Positions 8,755 to 16,683 of a stretch of DNA of 39,463 nucleotides are shown in pieces; the first letter of the stretch is position 1; every line of letters begins with the position of its first letter. Under the pieces are notes generated by a model. It made no database searches. It worked only from the letters and a program-made list of their open reading frames with translations, and had not been told where the DNA came from. The position numbers and the translations under genes are program-made. The DNA is from Oscillospiraceae bacterium (GTDB lineage Bacteria > Bacillota > Clostridia > TANB77 > CAG-508), in NCBI GenBank assembly GCA_009778695.1, contig WRFS01000019.1:1-39463 (forward strand), written 5' to 3'.

Positions 8755-8885
8755 CTGGTTAACACTTTAGCCTAAAACTTCCGCTTTTCTTTAGACGAAA
8801 AAGGTGGAGAAATAAAAAGCGAAGCAGCAATGGAAATGAATGATGGTGCAGTATTGCCACCACGGTAGCGGGCTATTGCAGTTGA
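8755..8885. repeat. Mosaic of two half hairpin elements around a gene fragment
   Basis: The left part (ggttaacactttagcctaaaacttccgc, 8758-8785) matches the outer flank of element A. The right part (ccaccacggtagcgggctattgcag, about 8858-8882) is the complement of the left flank and arm of element G at 25.4 kb. A piece of the 363-aa paralogue family lies between them. It reads as a recombination scar in the 300-nt gap between fic and feoB. Confidence 0.6.
8785..8865 (+). pseudogene. Fragment of a third copy of the 363-aa membrane protein family
   Basis: The plus-strand frame FSLDEKGGEIKSEA matches residues near the C-terminus of the paralogues at 2784 and 5500. The frame then diverges to MEMNDGAVLPPR and a stop. 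Both ends abut halves of hairpin elements. The divergence shows it derives from a distinct third paralogue, not from either neighbour. Confidence 0.65.
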
Positions 8886-8919
8886 TTTTTTATGGAAAGC
8901 ACGTTCTAGTAAACCTCAT

Positions 8920-11073
8920 TCAGACAAAATTAGTAATCACATTCCATACCCCTGTCGTAATCATACACAATACAATTCCACATATTGTAGGAACCAGAAA
9001 AGAAACAAAAGTCCATTTCAAGCTTTTGGTTTCTTTTTTTATCGTAAGAAGAGTCGTAGCACAAGGAAAATGCATTAATATAAATATCATAATATTTATG
9101 GCAGTTAAAATTGTCCAACCATTTTGTATTAATATCTCCCTTAAAGCCATTTTATCATCCATACCGATTAAACTACCCATTTTCAGATATGACATTAATA
9201 TAATCGGAAGTACTATTTCATTTGCTGGAAGACCTAATATAAATGCAGTTAAAATATAACCATCCAGCCCCATTAATTTTGCAAACGGCTCAAAAAAATT
9301 AGCAGAATATTGTAGCAGTGAGATATCATTAATCGCAATATTTGCTAAAAGCCATATAACTACACCTGTGGGTGCAGCAACTGAAATAGCCCTACCCAAC
9401 ACAAATAATGTTCTGTCAAAAATTGACCTAACAAGAATTTTTCCAAATTGTGGTTTCCTATACGGCGGGAGCTCAAGTGTAAGCGTAGAAGGCATTCCCT
9501 TTAAAACAGTTTTAGATAAAATTTTAGAAACAACAAAAGTTACTACAACACCTAAAATTATAACAAATAAAACTGTAAGAGTAGAAAATAAAGAAGCTTT
9601 AAACCCTATCCCAATTCCGCCAATAAACATACTTGATACTATTATCAAAAATGGAAATCGACCATTACATGGAACGAAATTATTTGTAATTATTGCAATT
9701 AATCTTTCTCGTGGAGAATTTATAATTCTACAGCCTATTATTCCCGCTGCATTACACCCAAACCCCATACACATGCTTAAAGCTTGCTTTCCTGAAGCAC
9801 AGCATTTTTTAAAATATTTATCCAAATTGAAAGCTATTCTTGGTAAATATCCTAAATCTTCTAAAAATGTAAATAATGGAAAAAATATTGCCATTGGCGG
9901 TAGCATCACAGAAACCACCCATGCAAGAGTTTGATACATTCCATCAATTAAAACTCCTGTAACCCATGTAGGTGAATGTATGTACCCAAATAATAAATAT
10001 AGTTTATCTTGAATTATACCAAATAAATTTGCCAAAAATTGTGATGGATAATTTGCTCCAACTATCGTTATCCAAAATATTATGCCTAAAAATCCAATCA
10101 TTATTGGAAATCCAAAAATCCTAGATGTTAATATTTTATCTAGCTTTCTATCTCGTTCGTTATAATTTGGATTATTATATTTGCAAACCAAACCACATAT
10201 ATCTTCTGCTTCATGTAATATGCTAGACACTATTATATCTCTGGATTTATTTATATCGATATTAGAATTCCCTAGCAATTCCTTTGCTTCATCTATCTTT
10301 GCTTTTAACTTTAAATTCTTGCTTAAGTCTATATTTAAGTGTTCCGACAATGAATTAATTATAGATTTATCTCCATCAATTAATTTTAAAGCAATCCATC
10401 TGTGTATATGTACATTTTTTATGTTTAATTTTTTTATTGATGGAACAATTAGATTTATGCTATTTTCAATTAATTCACTGTACTTTATTGTTATAGGAGA
10501 AACTTCTATTTTTTCAACACAAACATCATATATTACATCCAATAAATTGTTTAAAGTTTTTCTTTTCCTAGCACATGTTCCAACAACTGGAACTCCAAGT
10601 CGTTTTGACAATAATTCTAAATCAATATGAATGCCTTTTTTCTTAGCTTCATCTAATAAGTTAACGCAAACTATAACATTCTTGGTTATTTCCATTGTTT
10701 GAAATACTAAATTCAAATTCCTTTCTAACGATGTAGCATCTACTACGACCACAATTACATCTGCATTTCCAAAACATATGTAATTTCTTGCAATTTCTTC
10801 TTCTTCAGAATTAGACATAAGTGAATATGTACCTGGTATATCTACAAACAAAAAGTCTTTATCTTTATGTTTGCAATTGCCGATTGCATTAGTAACTGTT
10901 TTCCCTGTCCAGTTTCCAGTATGCTGTCGCATACCAGTTATTCCGTTAAACACGGTAGACTTCCCTACATTTGGGTTTCCTGCTATTCCAATTGTAAAAT
11001 TAAAACCAACCGTTTTTTCAAAAACATCTTCTGCTAATACTTTTGTCCCTGTAGAACTTGCGGTTAGTCCCAT
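8920..11073 (-). CDS. feoB: Ferrous iron transporter B (FeoB)
   Basis: The product has 717 aa and imports Fe(II) across the cytoplasmic membrane. The N-terminal GTPase domain shows G1 GNPNVGKST (residues 32-40), G3 DIPGTYSL and G4 NLLDEA. The C-terminal half is a polytopic membrane domain with the two gate regions typical of FeoB (PPMAIFFPLFTFLEDLGYLPR region and a CNAAGIIGCR segment). Length is normal for the family. AGGAGGTG lies 7 nt before the ATG. feoA is upstream in the same direction, but a 174-bp hairpin repeat has been inserted between them. No FeoC is seen. Confidence is very high. Confidence 0.97.
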   Translation of the reverse strand: MGLTASSTGTKVLAEDVFEKTVGFNFTIGIAGNPNVGKSTVFNGITGMRQHTGNWTGKTVTNAIGNCKHKDKDFLFVDIPGTYSLMSNSEEEEIARNYICFGNADVIVVVVDATSLERNLNLVFQTMEITKNVIVCVNLLDEAKKKGIHIDLELLSKRLGVPVVGTCARKRKTLNNLLDVIYDVCVEKIEVSPITIKYSELIENSINLIVPSIKKLNIKNVHIHRWIALKLIDGDKSIINSLSEHLNIDLSKNLKLKAKIDEAKELLGNSNIDINKSRDIIVSSILHEAEDICGLVCKYNNPNYNERDRKLDKILTSRIFGFPIMIGFLGIIFWITIVGANYPSQFLANLFGIIQDKLYLLFGYIHSPTWVTGVLIDGMYQTLAWVVSVMLPPMAIFFPLFTFLEDLGYLPRIAFNLDKYFKKCCASGKQALSMCMGFGCNAAGIIGCRIINSPRERLIAIITNNFVPCNGRFPFLIIVSSMFIGGIGIGFKASLFSTLTVLFVIILGVVVTFVVSKILSKTVLKGMPSTLTLELPPYRKPQFGKILVRSIFDRTLFVLGRAISVAAPTGVVIWLLANIAINDISLLQYSANFFEPFAKLMGLDGYILTAFILGLPANEIVLPIILMSYLKMGSLIGMDDKMALREILIQNGWTILTAINIMIFILMHFPCATTLLTIKKETKSLKWTFVSFLVPTICGIVLCMITTGVWNVITNFV

Positions 11074-11128
11074 AACGCCACACCTCCTATATTAACATAT
11101 TCTTTTTTTGTTAAGGTGTGAAAAAAAA

Positions 11129-11302
11129 TTACTGGTTACACTTTTTAGCAAAGTAGCCTCCTTAAGTATAGTATAGCTTTTAAAAAGGTGAACGACAGCC
11201 CTTTGAGGCATACGGATTACCCCTTGACTTGGAGGAGCCTTTTTAAAAGCTATACTATACTTAAGGAGGCGGAGGTTTTAGGCTAAAGTATTAACTGGTA
11301 AC
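11129..11302 (-). repeat. Long-hairpin repeat element B (core variant 1), between feoA and feoB
   Basis: Arms 11156-11188 and 11238-11270 are perfectly complementary over 33 bp. The core contains gacagccctttgaggcat and the variant-1 stretch acggattaccccttgactt. The outer flanks end in an actggtta / taactggtaac near-palindrome. A transcript crossing from feoA to feoB would carry this very stable hairpin. Confidence 0.9.
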
Positions 11303-11320
11303 AAAAAAAGACCCTTTTAT

Positions 11321-11557
11321 TTAGGTCTCTAAAACTTTAATCTTTTCAGAATCTTCTTCTCTTAATGCAATAACAGTTTTACGTATTTCATATGCAGTGG
11401 GGTCTCCTAAGGGGCTTTTAAATATAGGTCTTATTTTAGTTCCTTTTATTATGCCTAAATCCAAAAATCTTCTTCTCTCAGACCCACTGCAATTTATTTC
11501 TATAACTTTTGCATATGTATTAAGTTTTAATTTGTTTAGTGTGGTATATTTTTGCAT
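11321..11557 (-). CDS. feoA: Ferrous iron transport protein A (FeoA)
   Basis: The product has 78 aa, the usual length for this SH3-like cytoplasmic accessory protein of the Feo system. The family pattern is visible: ERRRFLDLGIIKGTKI followed by SPLGDPTAYEIRKTVIALR. GGGAGG precedes the ATG by about 8 nt. A TTCACA-17-TATGAT promoter lies in the short gap after the ABC gene. feoB is downstream, separated by hairpin element B. No obvious Fur box is seen. Confidence 0.95.
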   Translation of the reverse strand: MQKYTTLNKLKLNTYAKVIEINCSGSERRRFLDLGIIKGTKIRPIFKSPLGDPTAYEIRKTVIALREEDSEKIKVLET

Positions 11558-11581
11558 AATGTTGCCTCCCTAAATTGTAAC

Positions 11582-11610
11582 ATCATATGCAAAATTTCTT
11601 TAAATGTGAA
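11582..11610 (-). promoter_or_regulatory. Predicted feoA promoter
   Basis: Minus-strand TTCACA (11605-11610), 17-nt spacer, TATGAT (11582-11587); each box matches consensus at 5 of 6 positions. It would uncouple feoAB from the ABC gene just upstream. Confidence 0.45.
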
Positions 11611-11613
11611 TTT

Positions 11614-12273
11614 TTAAATAATTTTACCATCTGATATGGTAACCTTTCTTTTTGCAACATCTGCAATTTTACTATCGTGTGTGATAAGTACTATCGTTTG
11701 CCCCGATTCATTCAATTCTTTTAGCATTTCTATAATTTCAACTCCTGTTTTTGAATCTAAGGCACCTGTTGGCTCATCTGCTAAAATAATTTCCGGATTA
11801 CAAACTAATGCTCTTGCAATTGCTACTCTTTGTTGTTGACCTCCAGATAGCTGGCTTGGCAGATGTTTTTCTCTTCCCTTCAATCCTACTTTTTCTAAGT
11901 ACTCATAAGCAAGCGACTTTGATTTTTTGCTAGAAGTTCCTTTATACATTAAAGGGACTTCTACATTTTCCAATGCAGTTAATTTTGTTAATAAATTAAA
12001 ACTCTGAAATATAAATCCGATGTTTTTATTTCTTAATCTTGCTAAGTCTGAATCTTCTGCTTGACTTACATCTATACCATCTAGAAAATATTCTCCTTCA
12101 TCTGGAGCATCTAATAAACCAACAATATTCATTAATGTTGATTTTCCAGATCCAGATTGTCCCACAATAGCAACAAACTCACCTTTTTTTACATTAAGAC
12201 TTATATGGTCTAATGCATGAATTTTTTCATCGCCCATTATATAGGTTTTACTTACATTTTTTAACTCAATCAT
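11614..12273 (-). CDS. ABC transporter ATP-binding protein (MacB/LolD-type)
   Basis: The product has 219 aa. Walker A GQSGSGKST is at residues 38-46, the signature LSGGQQQR follows, and Walker B with its extension is IILADEPTGALD; the H-loop is LITHDS. This is the class that energises MacB/FtsX-type permeases in macrolide or peptide efflux and lipoprotein release. The usual permease gene is absent: the next gene downstream is feoA, and upstream is only a small Gly/Asn-rich membrane protein. It must pair with a permease encoded elsewhere, or the locus has lost one. It is probably expressed under the adjacent two-component system. Confidence 0.93.
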   Translation of the reverse strand: MIELKNVSKTYIMGDEKIHALDHISLNVKKGEFVAIVGQSGSGKSTLMNIVGLLDAPDEGEYFLDGIDVSQAEDSDLARLRNKNIGFIFQSFNLLTKLTALENVEVPLMYKGTSSKKSKSLAYEYLEKVGLKGREKHLPSQLSGGQQQRVAIARALVCNPEIILADEPTGALDSKTGVEIIEMLKELNESGQTIVLITHDSKIADVAKRKVTISDGKII

Positions 12274-12325
12274 ATGACCACTCCTCTTTTAATACTGACT
12301 TCCCACATGGAAATCATCTTTCGCA

Positions 12326-12679
12326 TTACTGTGCAGTGTTCGTTACTGTTCCTGATGGATTTCCTCCACCATTGCCATTACCGCCACCATTGCCACCATT
12401 TGGATTTCTCACTATTGTTGAGCCATCTGGCAAAGTGATTTGTACTGAACCGTTATCTAATGTTTGACTTGGCATACTATTAATCATATTTTGATTCATT
12501 CTGCCACCTCCACCTCCAGTGTAGTTTCCAGCATAGTTTCCATTAAAACGTTGCCCTGGCCCAAAATTTCCATTATTTGAATTATTTGAGCTATTTTTGT
12601 TAATTATCATGAATACTCCTGTTGCGATAATTCCTCCTAATAATAATCCTATAATGAAATATAAAAATTTTTCTTTCAT
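12326..12679 (-). CDS. Small Gly/Asn-rich membrane-anchored protein
   Basis: The product has 117 aa: an N-terminal transmembrane helix (about residues 5-25, FLYFIIGLLLGGIIATGVFM), then an exported low-complexity region rich in Asn and Gly. Inside that region is one ordered-looking segment, SVQITLPDGSTIVRNPNG. A predicted response-regulator operator and a TATACT -10 box precede it. The ABC ATPase follows 52 nt downstream. It occupies the place where a membrane-fusion subunit often lies in MacAB-like operons but is far too short for one. The function is unknown. Confidence 0.75.
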   Translation of the reverse strand: MKEKFLYFIIGLLLGGIIATGVFMIINKNSSNNSNNGNFGPGQRFNGNYAGNYTGGGGGRMNQNMINSMPSQTLDNGSVQITLPDGSTIVRNPNGGNGGGNGNGGGNPSGTVTNTAQ

Positions 12680-12710
12680 AACATCCTCCTATTAAATTTA
12701 AACTAATACT

Positions 12711-12745
12711 AGTATACTAAATCAACTATTAAAAAATCATTAAAA
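12711..12745 (-). promoter_or_regulatory. Predicted response-regulator operator and promoter, small protein/ABC pair
   Basis: Minus strand: two 11-bp direct repeats, TTTTAATGATT then TTTTAATAGTT (12724-12745), end 7 nt upstream of a TATACT -10 (12711-12716), so the repeats cover the -35 position. The site matches 20 of 22 bases of the one at 14785-14806, with the same spacing to the -10. Confidence 0.6.
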
Positions 12746-12754
12746 ACTTTCAAC

Positions 12755-14056
12755 CTACTTTAATTTTACCAACATAATAGTTCCTTTAGGTTCATTTTTC
12801 AGTGCCTTTATGCTTCCTCCATGTACGCTTACAATCCAGTGTGCAATAGCAAGCCCTAAACCTGTTCCGCCACTTTCCCTCGACCTTGCTTTATCATCTC
12901 TATAAAATCTATCAAACACATGCTTTCTGCCTTCTTCTGATATCCCAATACCTGTATCTTTTACTTCTATCATACAATGATTATCCTTTGCATATGTTAC
13001 AACTTCTATGCTATCTCCTTCTCCTGTATATTTAATACTATTATCCAACAAAATGACCATTAATTGATGCATTTTATTGGCATCTATCATAATTTCCTTT
13101 TTATAATTTAGTTTAAATATAATCTTTTTATTCTGAAGCTCAGCAAGTTCTACATATGGCTTTGCTACTTCTTGAATAAGTGAATCAATGTCTATTTTTT
13201 CCTTTTTTATTTCCTGCATATTTGCATCTGCTCTTGCCAATGTCATTAAATCTGTTGTTAATTTTGTCAGTCGTCCTATTTCATCTAATGTTAAATTAAT
13301 ATCGTCTACTTTTTCTAAAATTGTACTATTTGGATTTTTTAGCAATTGCTCTTGTTTCAACTGCATTACTGTTAGCGGAGTTCTAATTTCATGTGATGCA
13401 TTTTGTGTAAATTCTGTTTGCTTTTTCCATGCTTTTACCACTGGAACTAATGATTCTCTTGATAATATATAACTTGCTATTATTGCAAATGTAATTGCAC
13501 ATGTTGTACCAATTATTAAAATTTTCAACAAGTTATTCAATATGGCAGTTTCGCTATCCACATTTATTAAAAGCTGAATGTACTCCGTTTGATTGTTTGA
13601 GTCTACACTTTTAAAGGTTATTCCTTTAAAAGTGTATTTACCACTAACTTTTATATCATATATTTGACCTATATTATTTTTGTCAAAGCTTAGGTTACTT
13701 AAATATTCATTATAAATTCTTCCTACACTTGTAGCATTTAATACGTTTCCATCTTTATCTCTTAAAAGATAAGTAACTTTAGGACTAACAATTATTCTGC
13801 CTATTTGTGAAGGAAAAGGCAATGTTGGGTTTGGTGCAACTGTACTTTGGGTTGTTTCTGTTTCATCATCTGATGATATTAGATTTGCTGATGTGTTTTG
13901 GTATCTTAATAATTCACTTTCTGCATCTGAATAAACTGAAATTCTTACTTGGTTATATATAATTACTCCAAATGCTGTGAAAATTGCTGTAAATGCAATT
14001 AGGTTGTATATCATGTTTCTAATTAGTTGTTTGTTTATTAATTTTTCTTCGTTCAC
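12755..14056 (-). CDS. Sensor histidine kinase
   Basis: The product has 433 aa. Transmembrane helices are near residues 14-34 and 176-198 and enclose an extracellular sensor of about 140 aa. The HisKA H-box FTQNASHEIRTPL has the phospho-accepting His at about 222. The HATPase domain has an N-box (ILLDNSIKYT), G1 (DTGIGIS) and G2 (GGTGLGLAIAH). All key residues are present. The response regulator gene lies 9 nt upstream. The stimulus is unknown; the linked ABC pair with a matching operator suggests an envelope or peptide stress circuit, which is inference. Confidence 0.95.
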   Translation of the reverse strand: MNEEKLINKQLIRNMIYNLIAFTAIFTAFGVIIYNQVRISVYSDAESELLRYQNTSANLISSDDETETTQSTVAPNPTLPFPSQIGRIIVSPKVTYLLRDKDGNVLNATSVGRIYNEYLSNLSFDKNNIGQIYDIKVSGKYTFKGITFKSVDSNNQTEYIQLLINVDSETAILNNLLKILIIGTTCAITFAIIASYILSRESLVPVVKAWKKQTEFTQNASHEIRTPLTVMQLKQEQLLKNPNSTILEKVDDINLTLDEIGRLTKLTTDLMTLARADANMQEIKKEKIDIDSLIQEVAKPYVELAELQNKKIIFKLNYKKEIMIDANKMHQLMVILLDNSIKYTGEGDSIEVVTYAKDNHCMIEVKDTGIGISEEGRKHVFDRFYRDDKARSRESGGTGLGLAIAHWIVSVHGGSIKALKNEPKGTIMLVKLK

Positions 14057-14065
14057 GCTTCCTCC

Positions 14066-14734
14066 TTAATCTTGTAGCATATAGCCAATTCCTCTTATTG
14101 TTTTGAAATATGTATCATAGCCATATTTTTTTAATTCTTTTCTAATTCCACTTGCATAAACATCAACAACATTAGTTGTTGTAAATGAATTAAATCCCCA
14201 TATTTTGTTGAATATTTGGTTTCTTGTTAAAATGCTATTTTTCGAAATAATCAAATATTCTAACATGTCAAATTGTTTTCCTTGTAAATTAATTGTTTTT
14301 TCTTTTACATATGCTTGTCTTGTTTGTAAATTTAGTTTTAAATCTTTAAAGCGAATTGTTTTTTCTTTGTATCCGCCTAAGCTTCTTCTAACAATGGCCT
14401 CACATCTTGCTAATAATTCCTCCCCTTTAAATGGTTTTATTAAGTAATCGTCTGCTCCTATTCTTAATCCTTTTACAACATCAGCAGTTGCATCTCTAGC
14501 AGTTAATATTAATACAGGAGTTTCTATTTCTTTTTTTCTTAAACTTTCTAAAACCTGAAAACCGTCCATAATTGGCATCATTAAGTCTAGTATTATAACG
14601 TCATAAATGCTTTGTTCTGCCATTTCCAAGCCATCTTTTCCGTTAAATGACAAGTCTGTTTCAAATATGTCTTTAACGCATTCGCTAATGGCATATGCTA
14701 TTCTTTTATCATCTTCTATTATTAATGCTTTCAT
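14066..14734 (-). CDS. OmpR/PhoB-family response regulator
   Basis: The product has 222 aa. The receiver domain has the acidic pair EDD at residues 7-9, phospho-acceptor Asp50 (VIILDLMMP), Thr78 and Lys100 (YLIKPF). The C-terminal winged-helix trans_reg_C domain covers about residues 125-220 and ends in TIRGIGYMLQD. GGAGG precedes the ATG. It is the first gene of the two-component operon. A pair of direct repeats upstream of its own -10 box implies autoregulation and is duplicated before the small protein/ABC pair. Confidence 0.96.
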   Translation of the reverse strand: MKALIIEDDKRIAYAISECVKDIFETDLSFNGKDGLEMAEQSIYDVIILDLMMPIMDGFQVLESLRKKEIETPVLILTARDATADVVKGLRIGADDYLIKPFKGEELLARCEAIVRRSLGGYKEKTIRFKDLKLNLQTRQAYVKEKTINLQGKQFDMLEYLIISKNSILTRNQIFNKIWGFNSFTTTNVVDVYASGIRKELKKYGYDTYFKTIRGIGYMLQD

Positions 14735-14771
14735 AATTCCTCCTCTTCGACAATATGAGGGTGTTTTTTCT

Positions 14772-14806
14772 ATTATACATCATTAATTATTAAAATATCA
14801 TTAAAA
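14772..14806 (-). promoter_or_regulatory. Predicted autoregulatory operator and promoter of the two-component operon
   Basis: Minus strand: TTTTAATGATA then TTTTAATAATT (14785-14806) ends 7 nt before a TATAAT -10 (14772-14777). There is no good -35 box, consistent with activator dependence. Confidence 0.6.
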
Positions 14807-14904
14807 GTAGGGGCGAACATCGTTCGTCCGAGACTGGAGGAATTTGATAAAATTATTGAAAAACGAGATAATTATAGTGCAGGACGAACAATGTTCGCCC
14901 CTAC
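14807..14904. repeat. REPIN: two inverted REP-like palindromes
   Basis: A copy of gtaggggcgaacatcgttcg (14807-14826, followed by tcc) and an inverted copy (14877-14904) flank a 47-bp spacer. Each copy is itself palindromic around GCGAAC-n3-GTTCG. The sequence matches parts of the RAYT relic reading frame at 32.2-32.4 kb. Confidence 0.8.
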
Positions 14905-14911
14905 AACCCCA

Positions 14912-14943
14912 GGCTATTTTATTGAAAAGTATTAATTAGTAAC
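14912..14943. repeat. Solo half of the long-hairpin family downstream of gpmI
   Basis: ggctattttattgaaaagta plus ttaattagtaac is a diverged copy of the right-hand flank of elements A/B. No arms or core remain. It lies just after the REPIN, in the gap downstream of gpmI. Confidence 0.5.
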
Positions 14944-14963
14944 CAAAAAGGAAATTTAGATTA

Positions 14964-16493
14964 CTAAACTTCCTCTATTAAGCTTTCGCCTGTCATTTCA
15001 GCTGGTTTATTTAATCCCATTAGTTTCAACATTGTTGGTGCTATATCTGCTAATTTTCCTGTGTGTAATTTTACATTATCTTTTCCAATTAGTATCAATG
15101 GTACAACATTGGTTGTATGTGCCGTATGAGGTTCGCCAGTTACGTAATCTATCATTTGCTCACAATTTCCATGGTCTGCCGTTATTATCATCATTCCTTG
15201 CTGACGTTCAACTGTCTCCACAACTTGACCTAAACATTCATCTACTGCTTCCACTGCTTTTATAGCAGCCTCCAAATTTCCTGTGTGTCCTACCATGTCA
15301 GGGTTTGCAAAGTTTAAGATTATACAATCATATTTTTTGCTATTTATTGCTACTATAACTTTTTCGGTAACTTCTTTGGCACTCATTTCTGGTTGTTCAT
15401 CATAAGTTTGTACCTTTGGTGATGGAACTAAAATCCTGTCTTCTCCTGGATATTGCTGTTCTTCTCCACCATTAAAGAAGAATGTCACATGTGCATATTT
15501 TTCTGTTTCAGCTATTCTTAATTGCTTTAACCCCATTTTGCTAATATATTCTCCAAATGTATTTGTTAATTTAATTGGTTCAAATGCAACTTCAACATTT
15601 GGCATTGTAGTATCATATTCGGTAAAGCATACATAATGTAAGTTTAATTTTTTCGTTTCAAACTCTTTAAACTCTGGGTCAACTAAGGCTCGTGTTATTT
15701 CTCTTGCTCTATCTGACCTGTAGTTAAAGAAGATTACGGCATCATTTTCATCTATTGTAGCAATAGGATTTTCTTCATTACAAATTACTGTAGGTACAAC
15801 AAATTCATCAAAAATTTCTTTTTGATAAGATGTTTCTATGGCAACAGTTGCAGATACAGCCTTTTCTCCCACTCCATTAACCATAGCGTTATAAGCTTTT
15901 TCAACTCTATCCCAACGCTTATCTCTATCCATTGAGTAAAAACGTCCCATTATGCTTGCAATTTTACCTAGTTGTTTTTCTTCTAACTTACTTTTTAGTT
16001 CTGTTATATAAGATTCTGCTGAAGCTGGTGGTGTATCTCTTCCATCTAAAAAACAATGAATAAATACATCTTCAAAATCTTTTCTTTTAGCTAATTCTAA
16101 CAAAGCATACAAATGCCTTGTATGACTATGAATTCCACCATCTGAAAGTAATCCTAATATATGCAATTTAGTTTTATTTTGTTTACAATGTTCTATTGCT
16201 CCAACTAATTTTTCATTGCTAAAAAAGTTGCCATCTTCAATGTCTTTATTAATTCTAGCTAAGTCTTGATATACAATTCTTCCTGCTCCAATGTTTGTGT
16301 GTCCTACTTCCGAGTTCCCCATTTGTCCTTCAGGTAATCCAACGTCTAAACTGCTTGTATGAATTTGTGTATTAGGATATTGTTTCATAAGTTTGTCTAT
16401 TACTGGGGTATTTGCTAATTTTACTGCATTTCCTTTTTCGTTTTCATTTATTCCAAAACCGTCTAGGATGACGAGCATCATTAATTTATTCAT
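14964..16493 (-). CDS. gpmI: 2,3-bisphosphoglycerate-independent phosphoglycerate mutase
   Basis: The product has 509 aa and interconverts 3- and 2-phosphoglycerate in glycolysis using Mn ions. It is full length for the alkaline-phosphatase superfamily enzyme. Metal-binding LDGFG starts at residue 10, the phospho-Ser is in MGNSEVGH (Ser61), the substrate loop has DGRDTPP, and the C-terminal metal site has TADHGNCE and HTAHTTNVVP. GGAAGGAAG precedes the ATG. It is the last gene of the glycolytic cluster, downstream of tpiA. Enolase, often next, is not in the window. Confidence 0.97.
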   Translation of the reverse strand: MNKLMMLVILDGFGINENEKGNAVKLANTPVIDKLMKQYPNTQIHTSSLDVGLPEGQMGNSEVGHTNIGAGRIVYQDLARINKDIEDGNFFSNEKLVGAIEHCKQNKTKLHILGLLSDGGIHSHTRHLYALLELAKRKDFEDVFIHCFLDGRDTPPASAESYITELKSKLEEKQLGKIASIMGRFYSMDRDKRWDRVEKAYNAMVNGVGEKAVSATVAIETSYQKEIFDEFVVPTVICNEENPIATIDENDAVIFFNYRSDRAREITRALVDPEFKEFETKKLNLHYVCFTEYDTTMPNVEVAFEPIKLTNTFGEYISKMGLKQLRIAETEKYAHVTFFFNGGEEQQYPGEDRILVPSPKVQTYDEQPEMSAKEVTEKVIVAINSKKYDCIILNFANPDMVGHTGNLEAAIKAVEAVDECLGQVVETVERQQGMMIITADHGNCEQMIDYVTGEPHTAHTTNVVPLILIGKDNVKLHTGKLADIAPTMLKLMGLNKPAEMTGESLIEEV

Positions 16494-16569
16494 TATTAAT
16501 TCTTCCTTCCATGTACAAATCGTCTACAATAATCCGCTTGTACTATATGTATTTATGTGTTTCATAACA

Positions 16570-16650
16570 TTAATTCGCTCCCACTGCGAGATATGTTTCC
16601 TCCTCGTTGCTCGGACAACATATCTCTCCGTTTACGCTACTTTACTCACA
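16570..16650. repeat. Short member of the long-hairpin family (element H)
   Basis: Arms gagatatgtt (16588-16597) and aacatatctc (16617-16626) enclose a tcctcgttgctcgga loop similar to element G. The outer flanks ttcgctccc and tttacgctactttactcac match the family ends. It lies between tpiA and gpmI and would form a hairpin in their shared transcript. Confidence 0.6.
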
Positions 16651-16683
16651 TAATTACATTCTCATTTACGCTATTTTACTTTT

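Noticed and set aside
9368..9934. Plus-strand 188-aa frame opposite feoB
   Set aside because: It is the antisense shadow of the well-supported feoB coding sequence, without a ribosome site or family resemblance.
14807..14904. GCGAAC-n3-GTTCG palindromes resemble the Firmicute LexA (SOS) box
   Set aside because: The consensus needs four bases between CGAAC and GTTCG; these have three. Copies also occur as inverted pairs, inside murD and inside the RAYT relic, so they are repeats rather than operators.
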